Position numbers and translations under genes: made by a program. The notes beneath the pieces are model-generated. The model was given only the letters and a program-made list of their open reading frames with translations. It had not been told where the DNA came from and did not search any database. This document shows positions 9,884-19,258 of a DNA stretch of 64,000 nt, in pieces; within the stretch, counting starts at the first letter, position 1; each line of letters begins with the position of its first letter. This DNA comes from Tridacna crocea (lineage: Eukaryota; Mollusca; Bivalvia; Cardiida; Cardiidae): assembly GCA_943736015.1 (NCBI GenBank), contig OX031060.1:1880001-1944000 (forward strand). The letters run 5' to 3'.

Positions 9884-10025
9884 TAACCCTTTCCCAAACA
9901 ATCCCTGATTTTTATGACCCTGAGATGGAAGTCATTTGAAAATATTGTGGGAAAAGGAGAAAATGCTTGTAACCAGCATTTTTTCCTTTTACCTCATATG
10001 TTTTCTACCCTGCTGGAAACATTCT
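9884..10025 (+). mobile_element. MITE-A, right part missing
   Basis: Left tip CTAACCCTTTCCCAAACAAT and hairpin kept; sequence leaves the family after CCTGCTGGAAACA. The CCCAAACAA tip variant is shared with MITE-C and with the copies at 57200 and 58426. Confidence 0.75.
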
Positions 10026-10290
10026 GTAGATTGATATCATTTCTACTCATACTACGTAATTCATTACTGCATACAACATCTTTGTAGTGGATCAGCTTGA
10101 AAGTATAATATTAAAACAAGCACAAACAGTCTAAATTACACTTTATTACACGAATACATTAAAGATATTAAAGCAATATCACAAAAGAGTCAAGTCTTAT
10201 TGCACACAATACCTCCAGCCACTACCATGTTTTCAAAAGTGGTCTCTTTGGAGACAATCAGTCATCAGCAGGTTACTAATGCCTTTATCA
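10026..10290. other. Non-coding spacer
   Basis: Unclassified, no repeat seen. Confidence 0.35.
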
Positions 10291-10440
10291 TTATACCCCT
10301 GCAAAACAAATGTTTTTTGTGGTATACTGCAATCAGCTTGTCTGTCCATCTATCCATCTGTCTGTGTACTAATAATTGCCCGTTTCTGTCAAAGCGCTGG
10401 CTAGGGTATAAAGTCACATTCACTGACAGCTCTAGTTCCA
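10291..10440 (+). mobile_element. CCCC-headed element, internally deleted
   Basis: Head TTATACCCCTGCAAAACAAA and tail AAGTCACATTCACTGACAGC are joined with only about 80 bp between them. Confidence 0.65.
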
Positions 10441-10683
10441 TCAAGAGAAAACATGGAAGGTTGCATTGTGAATGAGAGCAAGGGTTTTTGCCATTGACAT
10501 TCTGTCATATAACAGTGATAACCCCAGTGACAGATGCTTTCTTAATGATAATTGCATTTAAACATGTACTTTGCTCATCATGATAGTAAAAACCATGATT
10601 TTTATTCCCAGAAAGAGTCGTTCCATTGTGCTGTTTATAATCCCTTGTTTAACTCGCAATAATATTGGAAAGTTTTGTGGACA

Positions 10684-10740
10684 ATGTAGGTCAGTGATCA
10701 GACTGCACAAAATGTGCAGTCTGATCTTTGATCTACACTG
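10684..10740. repeat. GATCAGACTGCACA hairpin, good copy
   Basis: GTGATCAGACTGCACA and TGTGCAGTCTGATC are exact complements around AAA; outer arms TGTAGGTCA and TGATCTACA also pair. Confidence 0.8.
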
Positions 10741-10747
10741 CCTATTG

Positions 10748-11199
10748 TTGAATCCTTTACCGAACAATCCCTGGTTTTTACGACTCTGAGATAGAAGCCT
10801 TTTGAAAACATTGTGGGAAAAGGAGAAAATGCTGGTTACCAGCATTTTCTCCTTTTCCCTTAATATTTTCTACCCTGCTGGAAACAAATTTCAATTTTTG
10901 AGTTACGTTTATTTTGTTGTCTTAACTCTTTCCCAAACAAGCCCTGGTTTTTACGTGTCTGCAGTAAAAGTCTTTGAAAACACTGTGGGAAAAGAAGAAA
11001 TTGCTCGTAACGAGCAATTTCTCCTTTTCCCACAGTGTTTTCTACCCTTTTTGAGAGCTTTCTGCAATTTTCTCCAAATCTAAAATTGTCATATGCAAAC
11101 TCTTTCAGTTTGGAAGGGTCCAAAATTTGTTGTTTGGGAAATGGTTAGGTGCTTTCAATTTGGACCAGTTTAAAGTCTTATCATTTGGGAAAGGGTTAA
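10748..11199 (+). mobile_element. MITE-A interrupted by a MITE-C
   Basis: 10748-10921 gives the short flank, hairpin and start of the long flank, ending TTTTGTTGTC. 11149-11199 resumes with GTGCTTTCAATTTGGACC and ends GGAAAGGGTTAA. The break holds a complete MITE-C. Confidence 0.9.
10922..11148 (+). mobile_element. MITE-C, 227 bp, nested in MITE-A
   Basis: First MITE-C. Tip CTCTTTCCCAAACAAGCC, short flank GGTTTTTACGTGTCTGCAG, hairpin AAATTGCTCGTAACGAGCAA, long flank ending AGTTTGGAAGGGTCC. Target is TTAA on the left, TTAG on the right. Short flank and inner stem differ clearly from MITE-A. Confidence 0.9.
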
Positions 11200-11365
11200 T
11201 GGGATAATCAAATTTACTACAAACTATATATACCTTGTTGTAGTTGACTTGAAAATGAAAAGGGGTTTCGGGGTCAATATAAAGGTGAAAAATGAGCTCT
11301 CTGAAGCTGTTTTTACACAAGCAAAAAAGCAACATTTGAGTAGATATCTGAGTATATGTCAGTAT

Positions 11366-11594
11366 TTAACCCTTTACCTAACAAGCCCTTGTTTTTACGT
11401 GTCTGCAGTCCAAGTCTTTTGAAAACACTGTGGGAAAAGCAGAAATTGCTCGTAAAGAGCAATTTCTCCTTTTCCCACATTGTTTTCTACCCATTTGGAG
11501 AACTTTCTACCATTTTTATAAAATTTGAAATTGTCGTCTGCAAACTCTTTTGAGTTTGTAAGAGTTTGAAATTTGTTGTTTGGGAAAGGGTTAA
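11366..11594 (+). mobile_element. MITE-C, intact 229 bp
   Basis: TTAACCCTTTACCTAACAAG to GGGAAAGGGTTAA. Hairpin loop GCTCGTAAAGAGC is centred 88 nt from the left end. Its right TTAA is also the left TTAA of the next copy. Confidence 0.93.
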
Positions 11595-11820
11595 CTTATT
11601 ACCAAACGATAAAATTTTAGGCTTATCCAAATCAAAAGTATTTGCCGACAACAAAATAGAAGTGACTGAAAATTTGAATTCTTTTTTTGTGAAGGGTAGA
11701 AAACATTGTGGGAAAAGGAGAAAATGTTGGTTACCAGCATTTTCTCCTTTTCCCACATTGTTTTTGAAAGCCTACTGTCTCGAGGTCGTCAAAAGTAGGG
11801 ATTTTGTGGTAATGGATTAA
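11591..11820 (-). mobile_element. MITE-A, 230 bp, abuts the MITE-C
   Basis: Begins with the shared TTAA at 11591-11594. Stem and both tips complete; short flank has a CGAGGTCGTC variant. Confidence 0.92.
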
Positions 11821-12099
11821 ACTCGTACTTGTGGGTCCAATGTGTATGCATGTGCATATGTGCATACATGGCAGCAATGCCACTGTAGGACGTAGTCTAA
11901 AATTTTGTCTTCTAATAGAGAAGGAACTCTGCTATGAATATCTGGTGGAAAGAGCCTAAGTTTATTTGAAAAATATGGTAAACTTCATCATGAAACATCA
12001 AGTTCAATTTGTCTTGGGAATTGTTTGGTTTTTCATCTGGTCAGGAATTATTGTGACAAGTCATCAAGAAATCATCTCTCTGTAATTTTGGTTTTAACT
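11821..12099. other. Non-coding spacer
   Basis: Contains ATGTGCATATGTGCATACAT, a short alternating stretch, and nothing else I can name. Confidence 0.4.
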
Positions 12100-12322
12100 T
12101 TAACTCATTACCAAATGACAAAATTCTAGGTTTGTCCAAATCGAAAGCATTTGCAGACGACAAAATAGAAGTGACAGAAAATTTGAAATTTGTTTTGTGA
12201 AAAGTAGAAAACATTGTGGGAAAAGGAGAAAATGCTGGTTATCAGCATTTTCTCCTTTTCCTACAATGTTTCCTAAAGGCTTCAGGGGCATCAAAAGTAG
12301 GGATTGTGTGGTAATGGATTTA
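12100..12322 (-). mobile_element. MITE-A, 223 bp
   Basis: TTAACTCATTACCAAATGAC; short flank has lost a few bases (GGCTTCAGGGGC); right end GGATTTA rather than GGGTTAA. Confidence 0.88.
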
Positions 12323-12381
12323 TCAAACAACAAAAATTTTGGACCTGTCCGAATTAAATAAAAGCAGTTGCAGGCGACAAC
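12319..12381 (-). mobile_element. MITE-A, long-flank tip fragment
   Basis: ATCAAACAACAAAAATTTTG through GCAGGCGACAA, then cut off by the next fragment. Confidence 0.65.
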
Positions 12382-12449
12382 TTAATCATTTACCAAATAA
12401 CAAAATTTTGGACATGTCCAAATTGAAAGCATTTGCAAACAACAAATTA
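12382..12449 (-). mobile_element. MITE-A, long-flank tip fragment
   Basis: TTAATCATTTACCAAATAAC through GCAAACAACAAATTACAG, then cut by a (TTA)n run. A second truncated tip in direct tandem with the preceding one. Confidence 0.65.
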
Positions 12450-12454
12450 CAGTT

Positions 12455-12605
12455 GTTATTATTATTATTATTATTATTTTATTGTTTTTCCGCCAAAATG
12501 GCGAGCATTTTACAATAAAAATAAAAGGAAACAATAAGAATGAAGTAACAAAAAAAAATAGTAGGTATATGTCATAAAGAAAGAAAACCAATGTACGGCC
12601 AGATT
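12455..12605 (-). repeat. (TTA)n-tailed repeat, inverted copy at 42625-42750
   Basis: (ATT)n then TTTTATTGTTTTTCCGCCAA, AAATGGCGAGCATTTTAC and GTAGGTATATGTCA. The reverse complement, with tail AATAATAATA, is at 42625-42750. The tail next to a shared body suggests the 3' end of a retroposon (inference). Confidence 0.6.
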
Positions 12606-12669
12606 CCGACCTGAAAAAGACCCTTACAATAAAAAGATGAAAATGCAAAAGCCTTTTACCTGGTCAGAA

Positions 12670-13235
12670 CGCAGGAGCACATTAAGTTATGAGGCGCAAT
12701 AAATAAACCACTCAGGCTATCGCCCTCGTGGATTATTTATTTTGCCTCATAACTCACAACTATGGTTTGTTAAATGATAAACCACAATAGCAAGAAAATT
12801 ATTTCTTATATAAACCATATTGTAGTTACGAAGCACAATAAATAAACCTTTTGGACTATCACCCTTGTGGATTAGTTATTGTTCCTCATAACTCACAAAT
12901 GTGTGTTGTTGAACAATAAACCACAATAGAAAGAAGATTATTTCTTTAAAAAACTGCTTTTTATCATGATTAAATGTTCAATAAACCACTGTTGTGAGTT
13001 ATTAGTGCTAAGCCTGAGTGGTTTATTCATTGAGCCTCATAACTCACAACATGATCTATCGGACAATAATCCACTGCAGAAAGAATATTATTTCAATTCT
13101 TACATGATCAACACTTACTGACAAGAAAAGAAGTTCATACTTGGAGTAAAAACGTGAATGCAGATTATATTTCATTGAATAACTTACTAACGACTTGCTA
13201 TATACTGAATGACTTCATTCTGTATAGAATGACAT
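12670..13235 (-). repeat. CTCATAACTCACAAC repeat cluster
   Basis: Direct units near 12720 and 12858 (CTATCGCCCTCGTGGATT, CACAATAGCAAGAAAATTA), then inverted units from 12960 (TTTATCATGATTAAATG, GAGCCTCATAACTCAC), ending with ACTTGGAGTAAAAACG and TTCATTGAATAACTTA. Relative of 8540-8800. Confidence 0.65.
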
Positions 13236-13433
13236 AGATTTTACTGTGGAGCCAAATTCATGTGTCGATCATTTAATCATTGATTTGTGGTCAAGGCTTC
13301 AAAATTTATTTCTTGCAACTTGGATGGCTGATGTTAGGTAGTTTGGTAAGGCTAATGGATTTAACATACATTATCAGTGGAGTAAGTCCTGCTTTAGTCA
13401 TATTCCTCGACAAAAAGAGCTCTGGGAACAAAT

Positions 13434-13473
13434 TGTAGGTCAGCCATTCTGTGCAAACTGATCTTGATCTACA
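13434..13473. repeat. GATCAGACTGCACA hairpin, decayed
   Basis: TGTAGGTCAGCCATTCTGTG and CAAACTGATCTTGATCTACA; inner stem imperfect. Confidence 0.5.
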
Positions 13474-13493
13474 ATCCCCACAAGTGCGCAATA

Positions 13494-13669
13494 TTAACTC
13501 TTTACCACACAAGAAAATTTTAGACTGGTCCAAATTGAAAACATTTGCAGACGATAACAGTTACTGAAACTGAAAAATTGAAATTTGGTTTGAGAAGGGT
13601 GGAAAACATTGTGGGAAAAGGAGAAAATGCTGGGTCGTTAAAAGTCGTGATTGGGTTGTAAAGAGTTAA
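13494..13669 (-). mobile_element. MITE-A with one hairpin arm deleted
   Basis: Both TTAA ends and both flanks are present, but sequence jumps from AAAATGCTGG to GTCGTTAAAAG, removing the right arm and part of the short flank. Confidence 0.85.
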
Positions 13670-13690
13670 GACCTAAGTAAGGCAGTATGT

Positions 13691-13911
13691 ATCACTTTAC
13701 CACATATTTCACTTTAACGACCCTGAGAAAGAGGCCTTTGGAAAACATGGTAAAAGGAGAAAATGCAGGTAACCAACATTTTCTCTTATTCCCACAATGC
13801 TTTCTACCCTTTCCTAAGCAGTTTTCCAGTTTAGAGTCAATGTAATTTTGTGGTCTGCAATTGCTTTCAAATTAAACCAACCTGAAACTTTGTCATCTGG
13901 TAAAGAGTTAA
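13691..13911 (+). mobile_element. MITE-A, diverged
   Basis: Left tip ATCACTTTACCACATAT is decayed, right tip GGTAAAGAGTTAA is good. Hairpin shortened on the left arm (AACATGGTAAAAGG). Confidence 0.8.
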
Positions 13912-13959
13912 GGACTCAAGAACATAACCTTTTTCATCATTGTTTGTATTGTTCATCAT

Positions 13960-14504
13960 TAAAGGTGGGTATTTAGAAATTTTACGTCTCACCAAATTAA
14001 AAAAAATATATATCACTGAAATTTATATGAAAAAATAATACAAATCATCAATAATTAAAATTCATAAAATTACCAAAAAAAATTTTTTGATGGTGTTCCC
14101 TTAAAAGGCTACGTCGCCTCTTAAGGTATTTTCAGATTTCGCGCCAAAAATCAATAAAGCATTTTGGGAATGCCAGGTGACTGGCACATGACTCATAACG
14201 CTTAAATTCCATTACATAACAAATATGTAATAATTATTTTCCATAATGTCTTCTTCGGACGCTATGTTTGAAATCTCGTCTGTGTATTCCTGTATGTAAA
14301 TGAGCGAACTGATCATCTAAAAATAGAACGTGTCTCCTGTCGGTGTCGACCTGGGCTGTAGTAAATCTCTTATTTCTCGTGTTGTCAGACGGTGTTCAAC
14401 TACTCGGGTTTTATGAATGAAAACTGAAAGGCTTTGGGAGTATGAGAATGATTGTTTTGCACTTTTGTACAATTTTCGTGCCAAATTCTGAAGGGCCACC
14501 TTTA
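13960..14504 (+). mobile_element. TTAAAGGTGG element, about 545 bp
   Basis: Ends CATTAAAGGTGGG and GGCCACCTTTAATAA are inverted. After the left end come TCTCACCAAATTAAAA and an AT-rich run; the interior includes AAGGCTACGTCGCC and CGCGCCAAAAATCAATAAAG. Fragments of its left end occur at 16718-16766 and 61473-61600. Confidence 0.6.
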
Positions 14505-14531
14505 ATAAATTCTCCTTGTGTCTCAATCATA

Positions 14532-14762
14532 TCAACCCATTACCACACAATCCATATTTTTGACGACCCTGTGAAAGAAGCCTTTAGAAAACATTGTGGG
14601 AAAAGGAGGAAATGCTGGTAACCAGCATTTTCTCCTTTTCCCACAATGTTTTCTACTCTACTAAAAACAAATTTCAAATTTTCAGTCACTTTTATTGTGT
14701 TGTCAGCAAATGCTTTTGACTTGGGCAAACCTAAAAAATGTTGTCATCTGGTAATGAGTTAA
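14532..14762 (+). mobile_element. MITE-A, 231 bp
   Basis: Left target TCAA, right TTAA. Hairpin AAGGAGGAAATGCTGGTAAC, one arm change not matched in the other arm. Confidence 0.9.
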
Positions 14763-15130
14763 AACTGCGCTAGTGAAAAAACATTGAAGTTGTCTGAAAA
14801 TAGGACTGGAAGCCTCTGAATGCATAACATTCTCTTCTATCATTTTTCTTTTGCAAAAACTTAGATTGAGACCATTGGTGCTTGGGTTCAGTAAACTGGA
14901 AAGAATGAGCTGGGTCAGATCCAACCCACAAAATGGCTGCCAATAACCTCAGCCAATCAAGTCCACACAACAAAATGGCTGCCAATAATCCAGCCAATCA
15001 AGTTAAAGCTTATTTCAAAGCAAATACCACAGTCACAGCAGTGTTTTGATGTTTGTTCCAAGTTGTTACCGTCAGTAATGTTACAAACATTCATAATTTG
15101 GCAGGAACTTTTCTAATGGATGGAAATAAC
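14763..15130. other. Non-coding; short tandem at 14925-15005
   Basis: CACAAAATGGCTGCCAATAA and CAACAAAATGGCTGCCAATA, each followed by a CAGCCAATCAAGT stretch, form a two-unit direct repeat of about 50 bp. Otherwise nothing recognised. Confidence 0.5.
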
Positions 15131-15205
15131 CCGTAACCCTTTTAACAAGCTAAACCAAGTGTTACTGACCCTGAGAAAGTATGCATATGAAAATTTGTTT
15201 CCTTT

Positions 15206-15462
15206 TATGTTTTCTGCTGTTTTCAACATTATTTCAGTCTTATTGCGCCACTGCACCTGTCCATGCTTTCCTGGAGTCTCTTTTACCAGTACTCTGCAAA
15301 GTTTTCTTTCCAAGCCACTGGCTGCTTTCCCACATAACCATCATCAAGACATTGTGGATCAGCGATGGGAGAGGAATGAATTCTTTCACATTATGACTAC
15401 TACCATCAATCCTTGGAAAGAAATTTGCCAAGCCAGGATTCAAACCTGTTCTCAAGCCCCGC
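15206..15462 (-). mobile_element. SINE-2, minus-strand copy
   Basis: On the minus strand: B-box-like GGTTTGAATCCTGGC near 15445, then GCAGCCAGTGGCTTGG, CTGGTAAAAGAGACTCC and tail GACTGAAATAATGTTGAAAA at about 15238-15219. The tail recurs at 35630, 51040 and 57610. An open frame of 153 residues spans it and is not a gene in my view. Confidence 0.65.
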
Positions 15463-15538
15463 AGAGCTTGTATATGTCATCTGGAAATTCTTTGAATTTA
15501 GAGAAATGTAGAATTTATGTAAATCTTCATGATAATAT

Positions 15539-15752
15539 GATAACACTTTACCACATGATCCCTGAGAAAGAAGCCTTTTGAACTATTGCATAAGGAGGAG
15601 AAAATGCTTTTAACCAGCATTTTCTCCTTTTTTCATAATGATTTCTTCCCTTCCTTAGACTAGGGTCAATCTTTCCGTCTCGTTTATTTTGTCATCAGCA
15701 AATGCTTTCAGTTTGGACTAGTCTGAAATTTTGACCTGTGGTAAAGGGTTAA
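15539..15752 (+). mobile_element. MITE-A, diverged
   Basis: Left ATAACACTTTACCACATGAT with a short-flank deletion; stem AGGAGGAGAAAATGC; right GGTAAAGGGTTAA. Confidence 0.82.
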
Positions 15753-15874
15753 GAAATTCAGTGTTACAGGATTCATTCTTCCCTCACAGCTGAACAAAGC
15801 TGAACAAGAATACATATCCTAGACTGTCCAAACACTGTGGGCGTGGAACAAACTTGTGAAGGTATAGAAAAGGG

Positions 15875-16098
15875 TTAACCCTTTACCCCATAAGTAATTT
15901 CTTTGGTATCTCTAATTGACCCTAAATAACAGCAAGGATGAAGCCATTTCTTATGTGTATATGACACCTTTTGATAGCATAGAAAATATTGTGACAAAAG
16001 GTGAAATTGCTCGTCACATTTTCCCTTTTGCCATGATGTTTTCCAAAGGCTCCTACAAGCAATGTGTAGAAAGGATTATCTATGGAGTAAAGGGTGCA
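15875..16098 (-). mobile_element. MITE-B, stem partly deleted
   Basis: TTAACCCTTTACCCCATAAG to GGAGTAAAGGGTGCA. Hairpin lacks the inner right arm (GCTCGTCACATTTTCCC). Confidence 0.88.
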
Positions 16099-16593
16099 AC
16101 AAAATAGCTGTAGAACATAGACTGCAGTCTGTATTTTGTTTGAAAACATAATGGTGGAGTGGAGAAATTATTGATGACCAAATGCAGATGAATTCAATAC
16201 CATTATTGTTACAGAGTCACCTAGCTGGTAAAATGGATGCATTTGCCAACACTAGTAATATGTCCTTTCTTTCCCTCCACCCTCAGTTCTCTTTCACCAC
16301 AGACTATTGTTTTGACGATGTTTTCAGTGGGAAGGGTGGCCTGTGGCTTTAAGAAGAAAGTTGTTCAGTGTACTTGTAAAAGGAAAGCATAGAAATGGAG
16401 CTTTGGCTACTGCAATATAACTGAAATCATGTTGGAAACGGTTTTGATCCACAATACAATCAATCCATCCTCAGATCAAAGCACTGCAAGGTCTGAAGGT
16501 TGTTGGCTCAGGGCAAACCAGCCTGGAACACAAAGCTTGGCTCTATAGTGTTGAGAAATAGCCAAAGATTATTGATACGTATAATTTGTTAGT
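16099..16593. other. Non-coding; SINE-2 tail near 16412
   Basis: TATAACTGAAATCATGTTGG and AAACGGTTTTGATCCAC at 16416-16455 match the SINE-2 tail. The rest is unclassified. Confidence 0.45.
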
Positions 16594-16717
16594 TTAACTC
16601 TTTACCAAACGGCAAAATTTTATACTGGTCTAAATTCAAACCATTTGCAGATGACAAATTGTAGATGGCTCAAATGGCAGAACTTGTCCTTGATAGAGTA
16701 GAAAACATTGTGGGAAA
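16594..16717 (-). mobile_element. MITE-A, long flank and outer left arm
   Basis: TTAACTCTTTACCAAACGGC to AACATTGTGGGAAAATA, then cut by the next repeat. Confidence 0.8.
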
Positions 16718-16766
16718 ATATATTTATATAATTTGGTGAGATGTGAAAAATCTAAATACCCACCTT
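16718..16766 (-). mobile_element. TTAAAGGTGG element, end fragment
   Basis: AATTTGGTGAGATGTG, AAATCTAAATACCCACCTTT, the reverse complement of the left end of 13960-14504. Confidence 0.7.
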
Positions 16767-16795
16767 TAATGTATTTGACAAAAAAGTATCGAGTC

Positions 16796-16881
16796 AAGTC
16801 AGCCCACACAGTCGGCCCAGGCTGATTTGGATAAAAACTTTTTGCTACTGGTCCATTATCTATATGTCAAAGGACCAGTCT
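16796..16881 (+). repeat. Repeat with CCCAGGCTGA core, copy 3
   Basis: CAGTCGGCCCAGGCTGATTT, AAAACTTTTTGCTACTGG, TCTATATGTCAAAGGACC. Confidence 0.65.
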
Positions 16882-16891
16882 ACTGTATAAT

Positions 16892-17120
16892 TTAATCCAT
16901 TACCAAATAACAATATTTTAGGCTGGCCCAAATTGAAAGCATTTGCAGACGACAAAATAAAAGTGACTGAAAATTTTAAATTTGTTTTGTGAAGAGTAGA
17001 AAACATTGTGGGAAAAGGAGAAAATGCTGGTTACCAGCATTTTCTCCTTTTCCCACAGAGTTTTCTAAAGGCTTCTTTCTCGGGAGCGTCAAAAGTATGG
17101 ATTGTGTGGTAATAGGTTAA
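16892..17120 (-). mobile_element. MITE-A, intact 229 bp
   Basis: TTAATCCATTACCAAATAAC to GTAATAGGTTAA. Stem intact except near the outer right arm (CCACAGAGTTTTC). Confidence 0.92.
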
Positions 17121-17345
17121 ACCTTCAAATATCACTCCTATGTGTTTTCCTACTTATTCTGCAGTGTACTTCTAAATAACCTACTACAAACGGCATATAG
17201 AAACATCGTGGGAGAAAATGTAGCAGTTGCTTATCCCATGCATTTGCTCCTTCTCCCACAATGTTCTCAATGTCACCCTAAAACCTTCAAATATTACTAC
17301 TGTGTGTTTTTCCATGTATTCTGTAGTATTTCTGAAAATAATCTG
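17121..17345 (+). repeat. 65-bp direct repeat flanking a decayed hairpin
   Basis: 17121-17187 (ACCTTCAAATATCACTCC onward) and 17279-17345 (ACCTTCAAATATTACTAC onward) are about 80 percent alike. Between them is an imperfect hairpin with ATCGTGGGAGAAAATG and CATTTGCTCCTTCTCCCAC. Confidence 0.6.
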
Positions 17346-17490
17346 TATGTAATGGATTGAATATTGGAAATTCTGTCAGGAATATGGATGGTATCTTGGA
17401 ATTGACTTTAGAAAGGTTCAAAAGTTACCTATGTGATGACGTGCCATAGAAATTCTCAGGAATTGTTCCCACATATTGGAATTTTAATCC

Positions 17491-17718
17491 TTGACTCTTT
17501 ACCAAACAACAAAATTTTGGACTAGTCGGAATTCAAAGCATTTGCAGACGTCAGTTTAAATGTGGATTACGTGATAGAATTTCTTTTTGATAGGGTTGAA
17601 AACATGTTGGGAAAAGGAGAAAATGCTGGTTACCAGCATTTTCTCCTTTTCCCAATATGTTTTCAAAAGGTACCTATTTCAGGGTTGTTAAAACTGATAT
17701 TGTGTGGTGAAGAAGGCT
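17491..17718 (-). mobile_element. MITE-A, 228 bp, right tip merged with next copy
   Basis: TTGACTCTTTACCAAACAAC. Stem is symmetric with GAAAACATGTTGGGAAAAG and CTTTTCCCAATATGTTTTC, a change in both arms. Ends GTGTGGTGAAGAAGGCT. Confidence 0.85.
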
Positions 17719-17922
17719 CCCATTACCGCACAATCCCTACTTTTGATGACCCTGAGAAAGAAGCCTTTAGAAAACACTGTGGGAAAAGGAGAAAATGCTG
17801 GTAACCATTGTTTTCTTTTCTTCACTAAACAAATTTCAAATTTTCAGTCACTTTTATTTTGTCGTCTGCAAATGCTCTCAGTTTTGAAAAACTTAAAATT
17901 TTGTCGTTTTGTAACGAGTTAA
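17719..17922 (+). mobile_element. MITE-A with right hairpin arm deleted
   Basis: CCCATTACCGCACAATCCC; left arm complete to TGCTGGTAACCA, then directly TTGTTTTC of the outer right arm. Right end GTAACGAGTTAA. Confidence 0.87.
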
Positions 17923-18025
17923 ATTGTGGAATAAGCCCATCAGACATTTTTTAAAGCTTAGAATTTGACCCACATAATTCCAATTTCATGGTTGCTTTTG
18001 TCTGCAGTATTCCAACAAGGCAGAC

Positions 18026-18082
18026 AGTGTAGATCAAAGATCAGGCCGTACATTTTGTGCAGCCTGATCTTGATCTTCTCTG
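18026..18082. repeat. GATCAGACTGCACA hairpin
   Basis: AGTGTAGATCAAAGATCAGG and CCTGATCTTGATCTTCTCTG; loop CCGTACATTTTGTGCAG. Confidence 0.7.
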
Positions 18083-18293
18083 GCTGCATAGGCAAGTATA
18101 GTCGTTAAAGGCATGCTAAGGGTTTATATAACATGCAGGTTGAAATGTGTGCTTTTAAAATTGAGATTTTTTTATGCTGGATATTTTCTTGATCAAGGTT
18201 GTAATGAAATTCTTGAAATTCCTAAATATGGAAGAAGAATGCATGATTGTTGGGTATCGTTTCGAAATTGTGAGCTAGTGTGACTGTAGCTTT

Positions 18294-18744
18294 TTAACTC
18301 ACCAACAATAACATGTTTTAGTGACCCTATGGAAGAAGCCTATTCAAAAAACATCGTAGGAAAAGGAGAAAATGCTGGTAAACCAGCATTTTCTGCTTCT
18401 TCCACAATGTTTTCTGTCTTATCCAAGACAGATTCCATCATTTGAACACCGTTTAACTCTTTACCACACAATCCCAACTTTTAACAACCATGAGAAAGAA
18501 AGCTTTTGAAAAAGTTGTAGGTAAAGGAGAAAATGTTGATAACCAGCATTTTCTCCTTTTCCTACAATGTTTTCTACCCCTCCCACATCAAATTTCAATT
18601 TTTGAGTCACATCTATTTTGTCGTCTGCAAATGCTTTCAATTTGGACTAGTCCAAAAATTTTCGTTTGGTAAAGAGTTAAATTGTTGCCTGCAAATTTTT
18701 TCAGTTTGGACAAGTCTACATTTTTGGTTGTGTGGTCAAGAGTC
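18294..18744 (+). mobile_element. MITE-A interrupted by another MITE-A
   Basis: 18294-18452 gives left tip, diverged short flank (GTTTTAGTGACCC) and hairpin; 18681-18744 resumes ATTGTTGCCTGCAAATTTT and ends GTGTGGTCAAGAGTC. The order of host words fits a single older copy split at TTAA. Confidence 0.8.
18453..18680 (+). mobile_element. MITE-A, 228 bp, nested
   Basis: TTAA on both sides. Stem change in both arms: GTAGGTAAAGG on the left and CCTTTTCCTAC on the right. Confidence 0.92.
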
Positions 18745-18754
18745 TTATGCAATA

Positions 18755-18920
18755 ACTGCTTTTAGGAGGATAGGAAACACTGTGGGAAAAGGAAAAAAGG
18801 CTTTTTCAACTTTTCCCAGGATATTTTCAACCATTCCAAAGATGAATTCCATTATTTCAGTTGTACTTTAGGTGTCATCAGCTAATGTTTTCAACATGGG
18901 CAAATTTATGTAAGTTTTTG
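18755..18920 (+). mobile_element. MITE-A, decayed
   Basis: AAACACTGTGGGAAAAGG with CTTTTCCCAGGATATTTTC, then GTCATCAGCTAATG and TCAACATGGGCAAATT of the long flank. No tips. Confidence 0.6.
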
Positions 18921-19258
18921 GATCAGCTGAAGACTGGAATTCTTGAAAAATGGAAGAAGACTGCTGGATTTTTGTGTAATTTGTGTGATACTGATGCTTA
19001 AAGCAAACTTTAAATGGATTAGCTGCAGAGGCAAGTTTGATTTTCAGAATGCTAAACTGATTATGTGGTTAAATTTTGTTTAAACATGGGATAAAAAACA
19101 TTTGATTGAATATGAATCATAGATGAATGGTTTATTTGAAGGGAAGTGTGTTTTTGTTATTGTTGTTTTAATTTCATGAAAAGAAAAAAAAATGAGTTAA
19201 ATTTGTGCTTAATCTGTGGCAACAATTTTAAGAATGGAGTTTAATCGGATGGCATTGA
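18921..19258. other. Non-coding upstream of the exon candidate
   Basis: AT-rich. No clear TATA or initiator could be chosen; an upstream ATG at 19234 opens a short frame that overlaps the candidate start in another frame and ends at 19276. Confidence 0.35.

Noticed and set aside
15120-15581. 153-residue open frame
   Set aside because: It runs across a minus-strand SINE-2 and part of a MITE-A. Repeat composition explains it and no domain is visible.
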